DNA of 64,000 nucleotides from Sialis fuliginosa (lineage: Eukaryota; Arthropoda; Insecta; Megaloptera; Sialidae): assembly GCA_961205875.1 (NCBI GenBank), contig OY540814.1, positions 9,344,993 to 9,408,992 on the forward strand, in the 5' to 3' direction. Below are positions 35,332 through 46,678 of this stretch, in pieces (the first letter of the stretch is position 1; the number at the start of each line of letters is the position of its first letter). A program made the position numbers and the translations under genes. The notes beneath the pieces were generated by a model, which had not been told where the DNA came from, did no database searches, and was given only the letters and a program-made list of their open reading frames with translations.

Positions 35332-35502
35332 TCACGAGCTACTAACTGAATCTAAACACTGCATTCTTTTCTCTTCTTTTGTTTTATCGTACCGCACGCG
35401 AAGTGGTCCAAAGCTCTGGTGCACAGGGCCTCGATAGCATGCAGCACGCTCACCGTCGGTGACCGCAGAGCCGCAGCACTCGTTGACAATGCGGGGCGAC
35501 AT
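35332..35502 (-). other. Candidate first exon or small ORF, 56 codons
   Basis: A unique GC-rich island at 35,390-35,540 holds a minus-strand ATG at 35,502 preceded by an in-frame TAG four codons upstream. The frame continues 56 codons to a TGA at 35,332. It starts MSPRIVNECCGSAVTDGERA. A good splice-donor match, GACG|GTGAGC, follows codon 16, so the coding part may be only 16 codons plus one base. No TATA box with matching initiator is seen upstream. The IVNECC text recalls an insulin A chain, but the remaining cysteine spacing does not fit. Confidence 0.25.
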
Positions 35503-35754
35503 AACCTCAAACTATGTGCTCAAGTAGATCGCCAGGACCGTAATATATAACTGCAAATTGTAGCATCATTTCAAATGTATTAAAGTAGGTAATGTTGTCT
35601 TAATTATGAATGCAAGCGTTTTTTGTAACAGATATACGGTTTATTTACTATTTTAACATTTGTTATTCCGATAAGCTGTCAATCTATATAAAAATAAATA
35701 ATATTATTTGGTTAAACATCAGGGATAAGGAGCTTTTTGCTGCTTATAGGGGTA

Positions 35755-36247
35755 TTCTAGTCTAGAAATAAAAAAAAAATATTTTTCATTTTTTGAAAGT
35801 ATAGACTCTTAAAAATATGTTTTTTTAGGATATATTTCTGTCCTTTTTAAGACATATTTTTAAGAAAAAAATTATAGCGATCGAGATCGAATATTTACTC
35901 TAAAACTTTAAACGTGTTTTTATCGAAACTACTATTTAAAAGTGGTTGACATATCTCAATTTATATTCGACCGATTTACTTGAAAATTGTGTACCTTCAA
36001 TATATGTTGCTTTATGGTCCCTACTTTGGAAATTGCTAAATGTAATTACTATTTTTTTTATAAAATAATTAATAAAAGTACTAATTTTTTTTTGTACCTG
36101 TCATAATAACACCCTTCCTGAATAAGAAACTTTTTTTATTTTATGTTCTTGAAATATAAATAAATAAAACAGTGAAAAAATATAGTAAAAAATACTTTTT
36201 ATTCAACCATAAAATATGTCTGAAATTTACTTTCCTAGACTAGGGGA
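35755..36247. mobile_element. Probable MITE with CTAGTCTAG ends
   Basis: The left end TTCTAGTCTAGAAA and the inward right end CCCTAGTCTAGGAAA are inverted. Within the element, TCTTAAAAATATGT at about 35,810 and its exact inverse at about 35,853 form a hairpin. It is about 490 bp, AT-rich and non-coding. The short termini make this less certain than other MITEs here. Confidence 0.45.
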
Positions 36248-36277
36248 TTTTTAACAAATGAAAAGCTCATTATGTTG

Positions 36278-36666
36278 TACAGTGAAATGCAGAAGTGGTC
36301 ATCTAGTTTTCATTGACATTCGCTTATTACAGTCTTAGTAAGCTCCTCCCATTTGATTATTATAATATCTAAATCATTTCTCCATGTACCAAACAAACAC
36401 ATATATTTTGAAACTCATTTGCTAGATAAAGAAGTACTTGTCGTTTATAGTACTTATATAAATTTGTGCGATTAAGTTATTATGTAATTTATTGAAAATT
36501 GTATAAGTAAATTTTGTGGCAATAAATTTTTGATATTCCGAATTTAAGTATTTAAATATGTTAAACTTGATATAAAATTAATTAATGAAATGGACGTATA
36601 TTTGTGTTTTATTTAAAATTCTGTAACTATATAAGCTCTGTGGCAGATGACTTCTAGCTCATAGTA
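36278..36666. mobile_element. Tc1/mariner-type MITE (family C, copy 2)
   Basis: It starts TA-CAGTGAAATGCA and shares with copy 1 the TGGTC block, CTCCTCCCATTTGATTATTA, AATCATTTCTCCATGTA and TATTATGTAATTTATTGAAA. The right end is eroded (GCTCATAGTA), so the inverted termini no longer match well. It lies directly after another MITE. Confidence 0.75.
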
Positions 36667-37025
36667 CCTATATAACAAATTCGATAGTTACGTTTATTTA
36701 CTACTTTTCTCAAGTATTTTTTAATTCATTCAAAAGATATTGAATAAATATTAACCAAGAAATTTATAATCATTTAACAAGTGAAATTGATAAGTTGAAT
36801 ATAATAAAATAAAAATATCTATAACCTATTAATTAATCCTAAATCCAGCTCTGTAAATTGTACGTGCATTAATCAGTATCATTGCGGATAACCAATTAAT
36901 AAAGTGTTGCATTGTTGTACATTTAACAAGCAATAAATAAGAGGTGTTATTTTTATTATGCTTTAGCTTCCCCTCCATATCCGAAGTTATGTAATTTTCT
37001 GAATTAAAAATACCCATTTAATATT

Positions 37026-37257
37026 TACATTTCTAATCAAGACAAACACTTTTCGTTTCATGCCTGTGTGTATGTACATATGTCTTGTCTGTCCCTTGAA
37101 TTCTTGTCACATGTATTACTCATGAACCACTGAACTGATATTAATGAAACATGGTTTGTAACTTGGGTCTGGCTATAGAGGGAAGGGATGGTATCCCAAA
37201 ATTGCATTTTTTTTTCAAAATATCTCGAAAAAGGTGCACTTTTGAAGTAAAATATTT
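37026..37257 (-). repeat. Repeat family A, copy 4 (partial)
   Basis: The minus strand shows the family's right-hand part: CAGTGGTTCATGAGT-like text, TGTGACAAGAATTCAAGGGA, a reduced GACAGACA tract and AAAAGTGTTTGTCTTGATTA. Family F begins immediately after it at 37,258. Confidence 0.75.
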
Positions 37258-38166
37258 CCATGTATATGAAATATACATATAGTATAAGTAAGTATAGTGA
37301 AGCCGATTTTTTTCGAACTCCGGATTTTGATGGAATTATTTAATTTGACCTTCCCTGAATCCATTCTGACTATTTTCGCCATGATGTCTGTGTGTCTGTC
37401 TGTCTGTAAGCGCTGTAACTCAAATACGACAAATCGTAGAAGGGTGAAATTTTATATTTAAGATTAATTTTTGTCTGGGAAGAGAACGTCCTATTTTTGA
37501 AAACGATCTTTCAACTGGATACGGATGTTTACCTACGTAGATTTTTGAATTTTTCTAATTACTCTGAAACAGTGCGAAGTAGAGAAAAATGGTCAAGTTA
37601 AAAATTGTAGGTAATATCAATATCTTTAATTTATGTTCTATTCATTTTTTTGTAAAAACGAATTTTTGAAAAAAAAAATTATTATAATTCAAATGGTTCA
37701 TAACACAGGAGAAATATCTGCCATGAGTGTCATGGGACTTTCTTATACGTATTACAGAGAGTGAACAGTGTGTGTATTTGCCGTAGGTAACATGGGACTT
37801 TCTTATACGTAATACTGAGAGTGAACTGTGTAGGTGAATCTAAATAATTACATAAAAAAATTCTTTCTGGCTAAATCATAAATGTTGGAAAAAAATGTAG
37901 GGAATAAATTATAGATAATAACATACTCGACATTTCTTATCTAAAACATTTTTTTCATATTTCAAAAATAATACGAAAATTCAAAAATTTACAAGAGTAA
38001 TCAAAAAATCATTTGTTATATAATGTAGAGAATAATATTACCTATATTATTCATTTTATTCTATCTTGTTAGTTTTTTCAGAAATATTTTAATAAAATAA
38101 GAATCACGTATACTATTCACTATTAGGATTTACGTAAGAAAGTCCCGTGGTTCCCAAGGCAGACTT
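37258..38166 (+). repeat. Repeat family F, copy 1
   Basis: It matches 60,934-61,786 in the same orientation. Shared blocks include GAAGCCGATTTTTTTCGAA/AAGCCGATTTTTTTCGAAA, TTTTGATGGAATTAT, CAAATCGTAGAAGG and AATTTTTGTCTGGGAAGA. The right half has two direct copies of ATGGGACTTTCTTATACGTA at 37,729 and 37,789, and one inverted copy (ACGTAAGAAAGTCCCGTGG) at 38,131. No frame is conserved between the copies. Confidence 0.8.
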
Positions 38167-39755
38167 TTATTTATACAATTTAATTAGAAAATAAAAACTC
38201 TAAATTTGTTTGATACGGTCCTGAACTAATTATTGTTTTCGTATATTTCTGATTTTTTTTTGTTTTTCAAAAAGTAATAAAATCCACTGGCATTAGCAGC
38301 TGTCAGTTACCACTGTCAGTTGTAAACGACGCTCATTTCAAATGTCAAAAAGTATAAAAACAAAATACTATTGTATTTCAAAATTCATCCGTTGCTAGCT
38401 TCATGCGTTACATCACTATTTAGCTTAATATTATTTGTCAATTCCGTACTACGAATCCTGAAGCCTACAAGAATCAAACACTGGGTAGAATTACAAATAA
38501 ACAAATTAAAAATAAACAGCGTTCAATTATACATGATCCGTATCAGATAGATAAAATCAAATATTTTATTACGGTAACGTAGAGGGTCCGCGAGGTTGTA
38601 CCGAGGTTCTGTGTACGTGTCTGCTTAGAGAGTTCGATATACTATTACACTTCTTTATGGATTATTTTACAAGCGTCGTCACGCACGTGCCTACCGCTTG
38701 TTCGATATGATTGCTATTGTTGTTAAATGAGAAGGGAAACGGAATTAACAACACCAGGAAAATGTTCCGCAGACAAATTCTCGTTTATTTTTATGATAAA
38801 CTCTGAACGTTGATTTATTGAAAAGTTCGTGCCGATTTTTTTAAATTCATGCAGCATTTCTCTTTGAAAGGTTTTCTTTTTTAAATTAATGCCTGTGTTG
38901 ATATAAGGTAGTTTAGTTTTTGATTGTGATAAATTTTGTTAATTTTATGCAGAGTATATTTATTGGTCGTTCAAAGCATTGGTTATCAAACTTTTTTATC
39001 ATAAAAGCATATTTTATTTTTAAAAGTATTTCTACATTAAAAATATAATTTGTAGCAACGTATGTAATCTCTATTATAAATAAAACTAGATCTATTTTAA
39101 AGCCGAAACGTACAAAAACATTGTACATACTACATATAAAAAGCGTATCTACTTTTTATTTGCAATAGAGTGAAAGAACAAACAGTTTAATGAAGTCTGA
39201 AATAAAGACAGATATATGTTTGTGCACTTGTCTTTCAGTTGTGGGACAATCGGTCTAATATCCCGTAATGGTTGCCGGGAGTCGGGTTACCAACCGGGAC
39301 AGAGAGAAGACATTTGATATTTGGGAACTCGCCACGTTTTTATGTACCACCTCACCTCCTGTAGTGTCATGGAGAAAGTTATGCTTTTCCGTATCCTTTC
39401 TGTTGCCGCTATTAGACTGTTATTGCGTTATAGCCTGCGGTCCTTAATATATATTTATATTCTATGACAATGGTTAATGTAATTTAATATTTCTGCCTTT
39501 TGTCAATAGCAAATGAGTTCCGCATAGTACAAATTTCTGTTTTGTGTGATATTTCATTTTCTCGCACAAATGTAAGGTTTCATTAAATAAAGTGTACCAT
39601 CGTTTAATTTATTGTTGACGAAAACAACAGATAATATCAACGAGAGATATTCTACTTTGAAAACTTACAAATGTAATTTAATTGGAGTATAACGAATGAT
39701 GATGATAATACGTAGTGCCATATTAATATATTCATTAATGTTTAATTTATTTATA
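38167..39755. other. Non-genic stretch with GC-richer blocks
   Basis: Blocks at 38,580-38,720 and 39,230-39,440 are unique and less AT-rich. The second contains GGTTGCCGGGAGTCGGGTTA and, on the minus strand, ATGACACTACAGGAG followed by a donor-like GTGAGG near 39,360. None gives a recognisable protein. Confidence 0.35.
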
Positions 39756-39756
39756 A

Positions 39757-39880
39757 CAAACGTATTGGACCTGGTGTTACCCGGGTTAATATCCACAAAA
39801 TCATAATGACCTAAAATATTCAACAAGCTCACCCAACATGTCCACTCAACATACCCACCCAATATGTCCAAATAATTATT
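39757..39880 (-). repeat. Helitron-like family I, 3' end fragment
   Basis: On the minus strand CCCGGGTAACACCAGGTCCA at about 39,785-39,766 matches the 3' ends at 49,264 and 51,199. The final CTAG is eroded to GTTT. Upstream is a short CCCACCCAA/CCACTCAACA repetition. Confidence 0.6.
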
Positions 39881-40110
39881 ATTAATTATAATTAATAATT
39901 ATCTTTAAATAAAATCTGCGAATTATTTGTTTTTAGTTTCATTAATTAAACAATGTTGATTTATACGTAAAGTATATAATTTATATCAGGGTTGGGGGCA
40001 ACCTTCATTATACGTTTCCTAATAAAACTTAATAATTCAGTCTATTTTCCCATTATATATTTATAATGGAGTAATAAAATTAATTGTATACATTGAAACA
40101 TTTTGACAAT

Positions 40111-40293
40111 TTAAAGCATATTCCAAAATCTAAATTTATAGATGTACTCTGCAATTTGAACGAATCCCTCACCAACATGGACAGTAACTCTCCGTAGCTT
40201 TCCACTAATCGCATTGGCTCGAATCGGAAACTCTAATAAACCTAATTCGGTTTGGCGAGGAGTTACACATACCTGACAAAGATTGGCTGACAA
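40111..40293 (-). other. Unrecognised coding-like frame, possible last exon
   Basis: The minus-strand frame runs to a natural TAA at 40,111 and includes SGKLRRVTVHVGEGFVQIAE, which reads like a folded-protein segment with balanced codons. There is no ATG near its upstream end. Acceptor-like TTTGTCAG|GT lies at about 40,270 and TGTTGTCAG|CC further upstream. It could be a terminal exon, a processed fragment or a decayed transposon frame. I cannot name a family, and no upstream exon is found. Confidence 0.3.
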
Positions 40294-40999
40294 CAGGATG
40301 TTTCACGATGTCTAATGCGATTAAAAGAATTTAAGAAGCTAATAGAAAAACAAGCTTCTCTTAGTAAATACTATTTGCTGATACAAACGACTCATGCAAT
40401 GAATCGAAATTGACCATTGGAATAGTATAATCATTTTTGTCAAATCCTGTTTTATCTGTTTTTGCAATTACTTACAAATTTAATATTTTTCAACACGTAA
40501 TGAAGTTTAGAATAAAACTGATTATAGATTTGATAAAAATTATTCTCAAAATTAAATTACATATACATCACGATTAAGAATGCTCGAAATATCGCGCTGT
40601 AAAAGCTGTAAACAATAATCTTAAATCGTCATTTTGAACCAATTTTTCCTACCGAAATCTTTTTTTTTGACAACATAATAATTTATTTTGCACTAAATTG
40701 AAATAATATATTGACGTACGGTTTTTTTTAAATTATGATAAATAAAGTGATGAAAAGTATTTTATACCTAAACTGTAGTGTAAATTCAATACATGTAGCT
40801 GCCTAAATAAAAAAGAGTAACTGATGTTAATTATCTTTTTGGCACATAAATAATTAAGAAAGTTTGTTTTTCCCAAGATTACTATGATAGTATAGCAATA
40901 AGTAGATTTTTCATATGTTTTAATTATTATCAATAATATACAATATAGGTATACATACAATATAATAACATGTCCTAAATGTACCTAGAAACTTGAAAT
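40294..40999. other. AT-rich non-genic stretch
   Basis: Nothing recognisable is seen. Confidence 0.5.
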
Positions 41000-41868
41000 T
41001 TCAAAAGTATCCTCCTTTTTTACGATTCAAGCACTCATTAAGAAAGAATTTATCAAAATTCAACTCTTACGGGAGTAAAAGGGAGTATGTGTTTGTATGT
41101 TTGGTCAGATTTACTTGAAACTTAAAATTAATACTCTACAATACAAATAATGAAACACATATTTCAACATTTCCCAAAATTAAATATCTAAGGGGTTGCA
41201 AGGGGGTGTAAAAGTTTGTGTGAAAAAAATTTTTCTGTTTGTATATTCACTCGAATGAAACACATATTCTACAGTCTACAAGACAAATAGCATTTTCAAA
41301 AATTCAACCCCTAACGGATGGAAAGGAAGGATTGGTGTTGAATTTTTAAAATTTTGATATATTTTCTACATAACTGTTTATGATATTAAGGTAAATTCGG
41401 ACAAAATAATATTTAATAAAATAATAGTTATACAGATAAATTCGGGCAAAACAGTTTTTTTTTAAATACAAATTTTGACATCCAACCCCTATTGGTGGGG
41501 ATAAATAAGGGGTCAATTTTTGAAATTTTCAACTAAGATCCGACATATTTACGATTTTGTATAGATAATGAATAAAAACAAAAAAAATAATAAGTAATTA
41601 AATGTTATATCCTCTGTCACGTATTGAGGGTTGTAATTAGTTTTATTCTATCTAGTGGAAAAACACTTCGGGGGAATGGGTTTTAGAGAGAAAAACAAGC
41701 CCCCATCTAGCATAAGAACCGAGATATTTACGATTTTGTATAATGATTAAAAAACAAAACAAAAAAATAATTTAATATTTCATCCACTGTCTTAAAATAT
41801 TATTTGGCTGTCAACATAAAGAAATTATACAACGCGAGCGAAGCTGCAGGTATGTCCGCTACTATATA
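41000..41868 (+). mobile_element. Helitron-like or related repeat, 3' end at ~41,866
   Basis: The text repeats themes common in insect intergenic repeats: AAATATCTAAGGGGTTGCAA, AGGGGGTGTAAAAG, CCAACCCCTATTGGTGGGG and AACGGATGGAAAGGAAGG. It ends ACGCGAGCGAAGCTGCAGGT followed within ten bases by GCTACT, where an intact copy would have CTAGT. The 5' limit is uncertain. No helicase coding is present. Confidence 0.4.
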
Positions 41869-43380
41869 TTATTATATAACTGCAGTATAGTATTGAATCT
41901 AAATTAGCTTCGAGTGAAAATTTATAGCGAACAAAAATTTACATTTCACTTTGTGTATTTGCGTAACAAAATAAGAAATCAAAGCTTAAAAAATATATCA
42001 AGTATATCCGTGTAGAGATCCCATTAAAACTTTGTTTTAAGTAGTTTTCTCATTTCCTGTTACTTCGATGGGTAAGGGGGTGAAGTGGTGAGTGGAATGC
42101 AAGGGGTGCGTACCGAGTAAGGTAATTCTACATGCCACTTCCAAGCCGCGTAAAAACGAACACTACCTCTATAACTTTATGTGAAAGTTCACCAACAGAA
42201 AATTCAATATAGATGCAGAAAATGATATCCACAATTCCATTATTACAAGTTAAAATTAGATTTTCACATTGTAGAGTATTTTTCGTGATATAATAACAGT
42301 ACGTATGTATAGATTGTTGGACAGTTTATAAATTACAATGTGTCATATGTTCTTGATATTCGCTTCTCTATTGGTGTAAGTTTTAATGATTGTTTTTAAA
42401 TAATGATAAATTAATTAAAATTGTAATGTTTTCATATCTCTAACTGGAGGTAAATTAACACATATTCGCCGAATATTAATACGTAATAGTTTCAAGGTAC
42501 TGTGTAGAAAACCGACGCGGCTTACACCCAGAAGCCAAGATCCATATCAAGATCACCGCTGAAACCTCAATACTAGTATATAGTATGCATTATAACTTAC
42601 AAATTGTTTAAAAGTACAGACAAAACCTTTGATAAATATCAAATATGTGCTCTTAACGTTTTTCGTTACTGTAATTAAGTGCAAAATAATTAAATTGTTT
42701 TCGTCTAGACTTTTTTTCTGGAAATTAAAATATTCAACGCTACATTAGTAGCAATAATAAACTTTTTTAATGAATCTATGTATAAAAAAATCAGTTAATT
42801 TTATTAATGGTAGTACACTATTAATGGATAAATATAATACAAAAGTTCATTAAAAATATAAAAACGGTATTAATCATTATCTTTGACTATTAAATCTCTT
42901 GGAACAATTAAAATAGACTTACAATATACATAACTAGTACATAATTAAGTTCCTTCTACATCTATGATTCATTTCATATAGTATTATAACAAATTCTAGT
43001 GGTGTTTCTACATCATTAAATATACAATAAAAGATAATAATACAGTTACGAATTGGTGAAATTTACTGATAACATCGGTACGTGTAATTAATGTTAGACG
43101 TTAGTGAACTTGTTAATATTACGTTAATCAATCAGTCTACTATTTTGTCCTAAAATTAATCAATGGTTAGACAGAGAGAAATTAAGTCCACCCAGATACC
43201 AATGAAATTGATCTATATATCTCACAAAAGGATGAAATTTATTAAGAGTATCATTTGTTTCCGTCAACTGTCACCATAACTATAACCATAATGTATATAA
43301 ACACAAAAAAATGAAAACATATGACACGAAAAACGTTCTCGATCAATTAATCAGTTTAGATTAGCATCACAAGATAAACT
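41869..43380. other. AT-rich non-genic stretch
   Basis: No gene is recognised. A short GC-richer patch at 42,060-42,180 (GGGGTGAAGTGGTGAGTGG) looks like older repeat material. Confidence 0.45.
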
Positions 43381-43382
43381 AC

Positions 43383-43443
43383 TTCCTCTAAAGGCAGCTC
43401 TAACAACTGCACTGAGTAGTTGGGAGATGGCGACAGCTTTATA
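43383..43443 (-). promoter_or_regulatory. Minus-strand TATA + initiator core promoter candidate
   Basis: On the minus strand TATAAAGC starts at 43,443. The initiator CTCAGTG has its A at 43,413, exactly 30 bases downstream of the first T. This is the standard arthropod arrangement (TCAGT initiator, TATA at about -30). The region upstream of it (43,445-43,660) is the most GC-rich unique block in the window. Transcription would run toward lower coordinates. No ATG-initiated frame of note follows closely, so the first exon would be noncoding or short. Confidence 0.45.
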
Positions 43444-43704
43444 CAGGATACTGCTTCTAAATCAGAAGTAATCAATCAGGAGCCGGGAGCGTGCAGCAAG
43501 CGGCGTGTCGGATTTATTGTAAAAGCACAACTCTGGCCCCATTCATCAACAGCTCCGCACTGCTGCCACCGACGGCCGTCGTTTGAAGCTCGTGCTGGTG
43601 CTCTACACCTCTTCCTGAACCTTCTCGCACCCCCACCCACTCACACACACACACACACGCATATTAGCGCGAATGTACAAGCTCGTATATGTATGTATGG
43701 GTAG
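43420..43704 (+). other. GC-rich island with a 94-codon plus-strand frame
   Basis: The island at 43,420-43,660 is unique. The plus frame starts MGDGDSFIQDTASKSE, is Cys/Pro/His-rich and runs into the CA microsatellite (an HTHTHTH tract), so it is unlikely to be a normal protein. A minus-strand frame across the island is also open but without a start codon. The block is better explained as promoter-proximal DNA for the minus-strand core promoter at 43,413. Confidence 0.3.
43642..43658. repeat. (CA)n microsatellite
   Basis: About 17 bases of alternating CA. Confidence 0.9.
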
Positions 43705-44029
43705 GTAGGGGAAATCGAGTTAAAAATGGATACTTAACTTTTGACCTATACAGCAAAAAAAGTCTATACGTTTGTATTGAAATCAAAAAGAGTTATTTTT
43801 TACTCTGTGGTTTTTTTATAATATTATTTTTTAAGTCGATAAGAAAATACTATAAATAGGTAATAAACAAATAGGATAAATAAAATACATAGTTGTAGAG
43901 AACATTATTTTTTATAATTTATGTCCCATTCATTTTTTCTTTTATCAGTTAGCTAGAAAGATTTGTTTTATATATGTAGGTATTTAGAATCTTTTTTTTT
44001 GTACACTTCGTATAAAAAAATTTGATACT
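43705..44029. other. AT-rich non-genic stretch
   Basis: Nothing recognisable is seen. Confidence 0.5.
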
Positions 44030-44225
44030 TTACAAAAAAATTCTATAACATTTTTACGTCACGTACATCATTCTTGCGAGATACCACTCTAAATTTTAAT
44101 GATTTTTATATAGGACTATTTACTAGCCGAACCTAACTAATAAGTCGATTTTCATTAAAATCGATTTATGGGTATTACAAGGATTCAAAGGACATACAGG
44201 CATACACAGATAAGTGTTTGTCTTT
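44030..44225 (+). repeat. Repeat family A, degenerate copy
   Basis: It keeps TTCTATAACATTTTTACGTC, GAGATA, TATTACAAGGATTCAAAGGA and a worn CATACAGGCATACACAGA tract followed by GTGTTTGTCTTTCC. It is more diverged than the other copies. Confidence 0.45.
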
Positions 44226-44759
44226 CCTTATCTTCCCTAACTAACGTTCCCTAACCATTGCCCAGTATTATGAAGAAATTGATTGAGATTTACTATCTTG
44301 TGAATACTTTAAAGAGGGTTTTAAATTATTTTAGATTTGCTATGTTTGTATGTGTGTTTATACTACGTTCACAGAAAAATTACAGTAGCCGTATTATGAG
44401 CTCATTTTATTCGATTTTTATATATTATGTATAATAAAGATCAGTTAATTAATATGTATTTATAAATGACATAACAGCAGATTTAATAGCCATTTTCATT
44501 TTTCTTCTGAATTTTATAATACTTTCCCCTACATACTCCCACACTTGCCCGTATCGCTAAGCATTTACTACTTAACGGTCCAGAATTCATCTATTTCCAT
44601 CACACCGTGTCACTTAGACTGTAGATTTATTTCACGCGAAGTAAAGTTAGAGAGAATGGTCGGTAATATTGATGTACTTTTTATTTCAATTTGTGATGTT
44701 TCGTAGTTAAAGGTTATTAACGATAAATGAAATAGAATCAAATTAACACTAGCATTAGC

Positions 44760-44944
44760 GTCGATCCAGACCATCTGCCCGGTCTCGCTCCAGTCAAATA
44801 TTTAGTATAGTAACACTGTATCAGAGCGTGATTGGACCGAGATTTGAGCGATACCTAGAGTGTTAATGATTTCATTGTTTATTGTTTACTTATATTTGAC
44901 TGGAGCGAGACCGGACCAAGACCGACTCTTTTGTCTGGATCGAC
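44760..44944. mobile_element. Short MITE with strong inverted arms
   Basis: The left arm, GTCGATCCAGAC then CGGTCTCGCTCCAGTCAAAT, is inverted at 44,892-44,944 with one ~11-base insertion in the right arm. The middle carries a related GGACCGAGATTTGAGCG. The arms are GC-rich against the AT-rich background. It is 185 bp with no coding capacity, and the target duplication is unclear. Confidence 0.75.
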
Positions 44945-45052
44945 TTTTAGAATAATGGCTTTTATAGTATTCTTGTAACTCGATTCCAACCAGTTACACT
45001 AAAATTAAAGGAACAATATTTAAGTATTTAGATTTTGTTGCTAAAATAACAT

Positions 45053-45429
45053 ATTTTATCAAAGGAGGTGAATGAATCTTATATCATTCGAAAGGTACTA
45101 TGTGCGTATATTGCCGTTAAGGCAGGTAAAATAAAGTTAACATACACACATGATTTCTCCTCTTGCTTTTTGTTTATTTCCTCTCGCATCGTTCAACAGC
45201 ATAGTAATACTCTTAGTGCCACCAAGCGGTAAAATTAAATAGTTTTTGGTTTCTGTCAAACGTAGAGAATGTGTATAGAGGTTTCAATTCGCGTTCAATT
45301 GCAGTGTTTTTAATTGGAAATTTTTGTTGTAAAAGCAGGTAAGGTTATGTACTGTGCCATAGATGTGTACAAAAAAACATGTGTGTATGTTGCCGTTGAG
45401 GCAGGTAAAATATTGGTCGAATTTCGATA
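45053..45429 (-). repeat. Repeat family J, copy 2
   Basis: It is reverse complementary to 23,541-23,910. Read on the minus strand it starts CGAAATTCGACCAATATTTT, has the first unit with CACATCTATGGCACAGTACA, the central TTGACAGAAACCAAAAACTA block, and a second unit beginning TTTTACCTGCCTTAACGGCA. The second unit lacks the CACATCTATGG part. Confidence 0.75.
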
Positions 45430-46678
45430 TTATTGAGATAACGACATCGTTCTCAAATAAATCTTTATTAATAGCCTGACAATGATTCTGTGAATCGAAA
45501 GCTTGCGTTTTCCTCTTCTTTAATAAATTTTGACGTTTAAACAAACAAGTTTGTTTTTATTTTTTAAATACAAAATGTATACTTAGTTTTAGGAAAATTA
45601 AGAAATTAATAAAAAAAAGCTGGATATATTTTTAAAAATCTAGAACAGTTTCCTTAATTATATTGTTTTATTAAAAAGGAGTGTTCATTAATTACATAAG
45701 GATGATTTATATTATTTATTTAAATGTAAAATTTTGTCGTATAGGATTCTTATTTTTCACGTTCAATAAATGAGTGAAAAATTATAATTTCAATTAAAAA
45801 TTAAGATATTTTAAAATAAATAATTAAGAAGAAACATATGAAAGAAATATTTCCACACAAGGATACGTAAGTGTATTTTGGTAACAAGTGATAGGTAGAA
45901 AAAGTTAATTTGACAATTATAAGCAAATTTGAATGTTAAAAATGGGAATATAATAAGTATTTCTAAAAATTCTCAATATACGTCAAACACCGTAGTGTTT
46001 TTTACTTACCATGGATGACATCAATTGTGCTAGTGCGCGTCAATATACAAATATTGCTGAAAGAATCTGCCAGACTTGACGTTACTATAGCTGAAATAAC
46101 AGCAGTATACTTATGACATTATAACATTAAAAACTATTGCATATATTTTTAAAACTAACAAAAGCCATTAAAATTGTAATTTAAACTATCTAAAACTTTT
46201 AATAATATAAATGTTTTATATCTTTCATGGCATAGGTATGCTTCAAAATTATTTTAAAAAGTTTTAAAATGCATTTTTTATTTTCATTTATGTATTTTTG
46301 TGAAATTTATATAGGTATTGATAAATAAATAAATTAAACATGAATAGCTTCTTATGTTTAGGTACTAGCAAATATTATTCATTTTACCAGTCCCTAAAAT
46401 TTCAAACTAACTCTTTAAAATACGACAGCACTTGAGTGGTTAGTAACGGTATCAATATAGTATAATTAACAATACATCAAGCATAATTTACTTATTCATA
46501 TTAATTAAAACTCGTCCCAAATGTAAATAATAAATGTAATTTGTACAAAGTAAATACATTTATAATTAGAAAAAATACACTTTATTTTATAGTTATGAGG
46601 TTTTTACTTTAAGTAAATATACATATGTATATATTAGGTTCTATTATACACTGTTATTTAATGATTCCTTTGACATAC
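45430..46678. other. AT-rich non-genic stretch around a candidate exon
   Basis: The 86-codon minus-strand frame at 45,284-45,544 overlaps repeat J and is not gene-like. The only other item is the short candidate exon at 46,010-46,056. Confidence 0.45.
46010..46056 (-). other. 47-nt candidate exon with good splice sites
   Basis: On the minus strand ATTCTTTCAG precedes 47 bases that end CATCCATG, followed by GTAAGTA, a full-consensus donor. One of three frames is open and gives NICILTRTSTIDVIH. The short length, a weak pyrimidine tract and no linked exon keep confidence low. The surrounding sequence is unique. Confidence 0.22.

Noticed and set aside
35454-35502. RIVNECC text resembling the start of an insulin A chain
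   Set aside because: The next cysteine comes after 11 residues and the expected CC-x3-C-x8-C pattern is absent; no B chain or cleavage sites are nearby.
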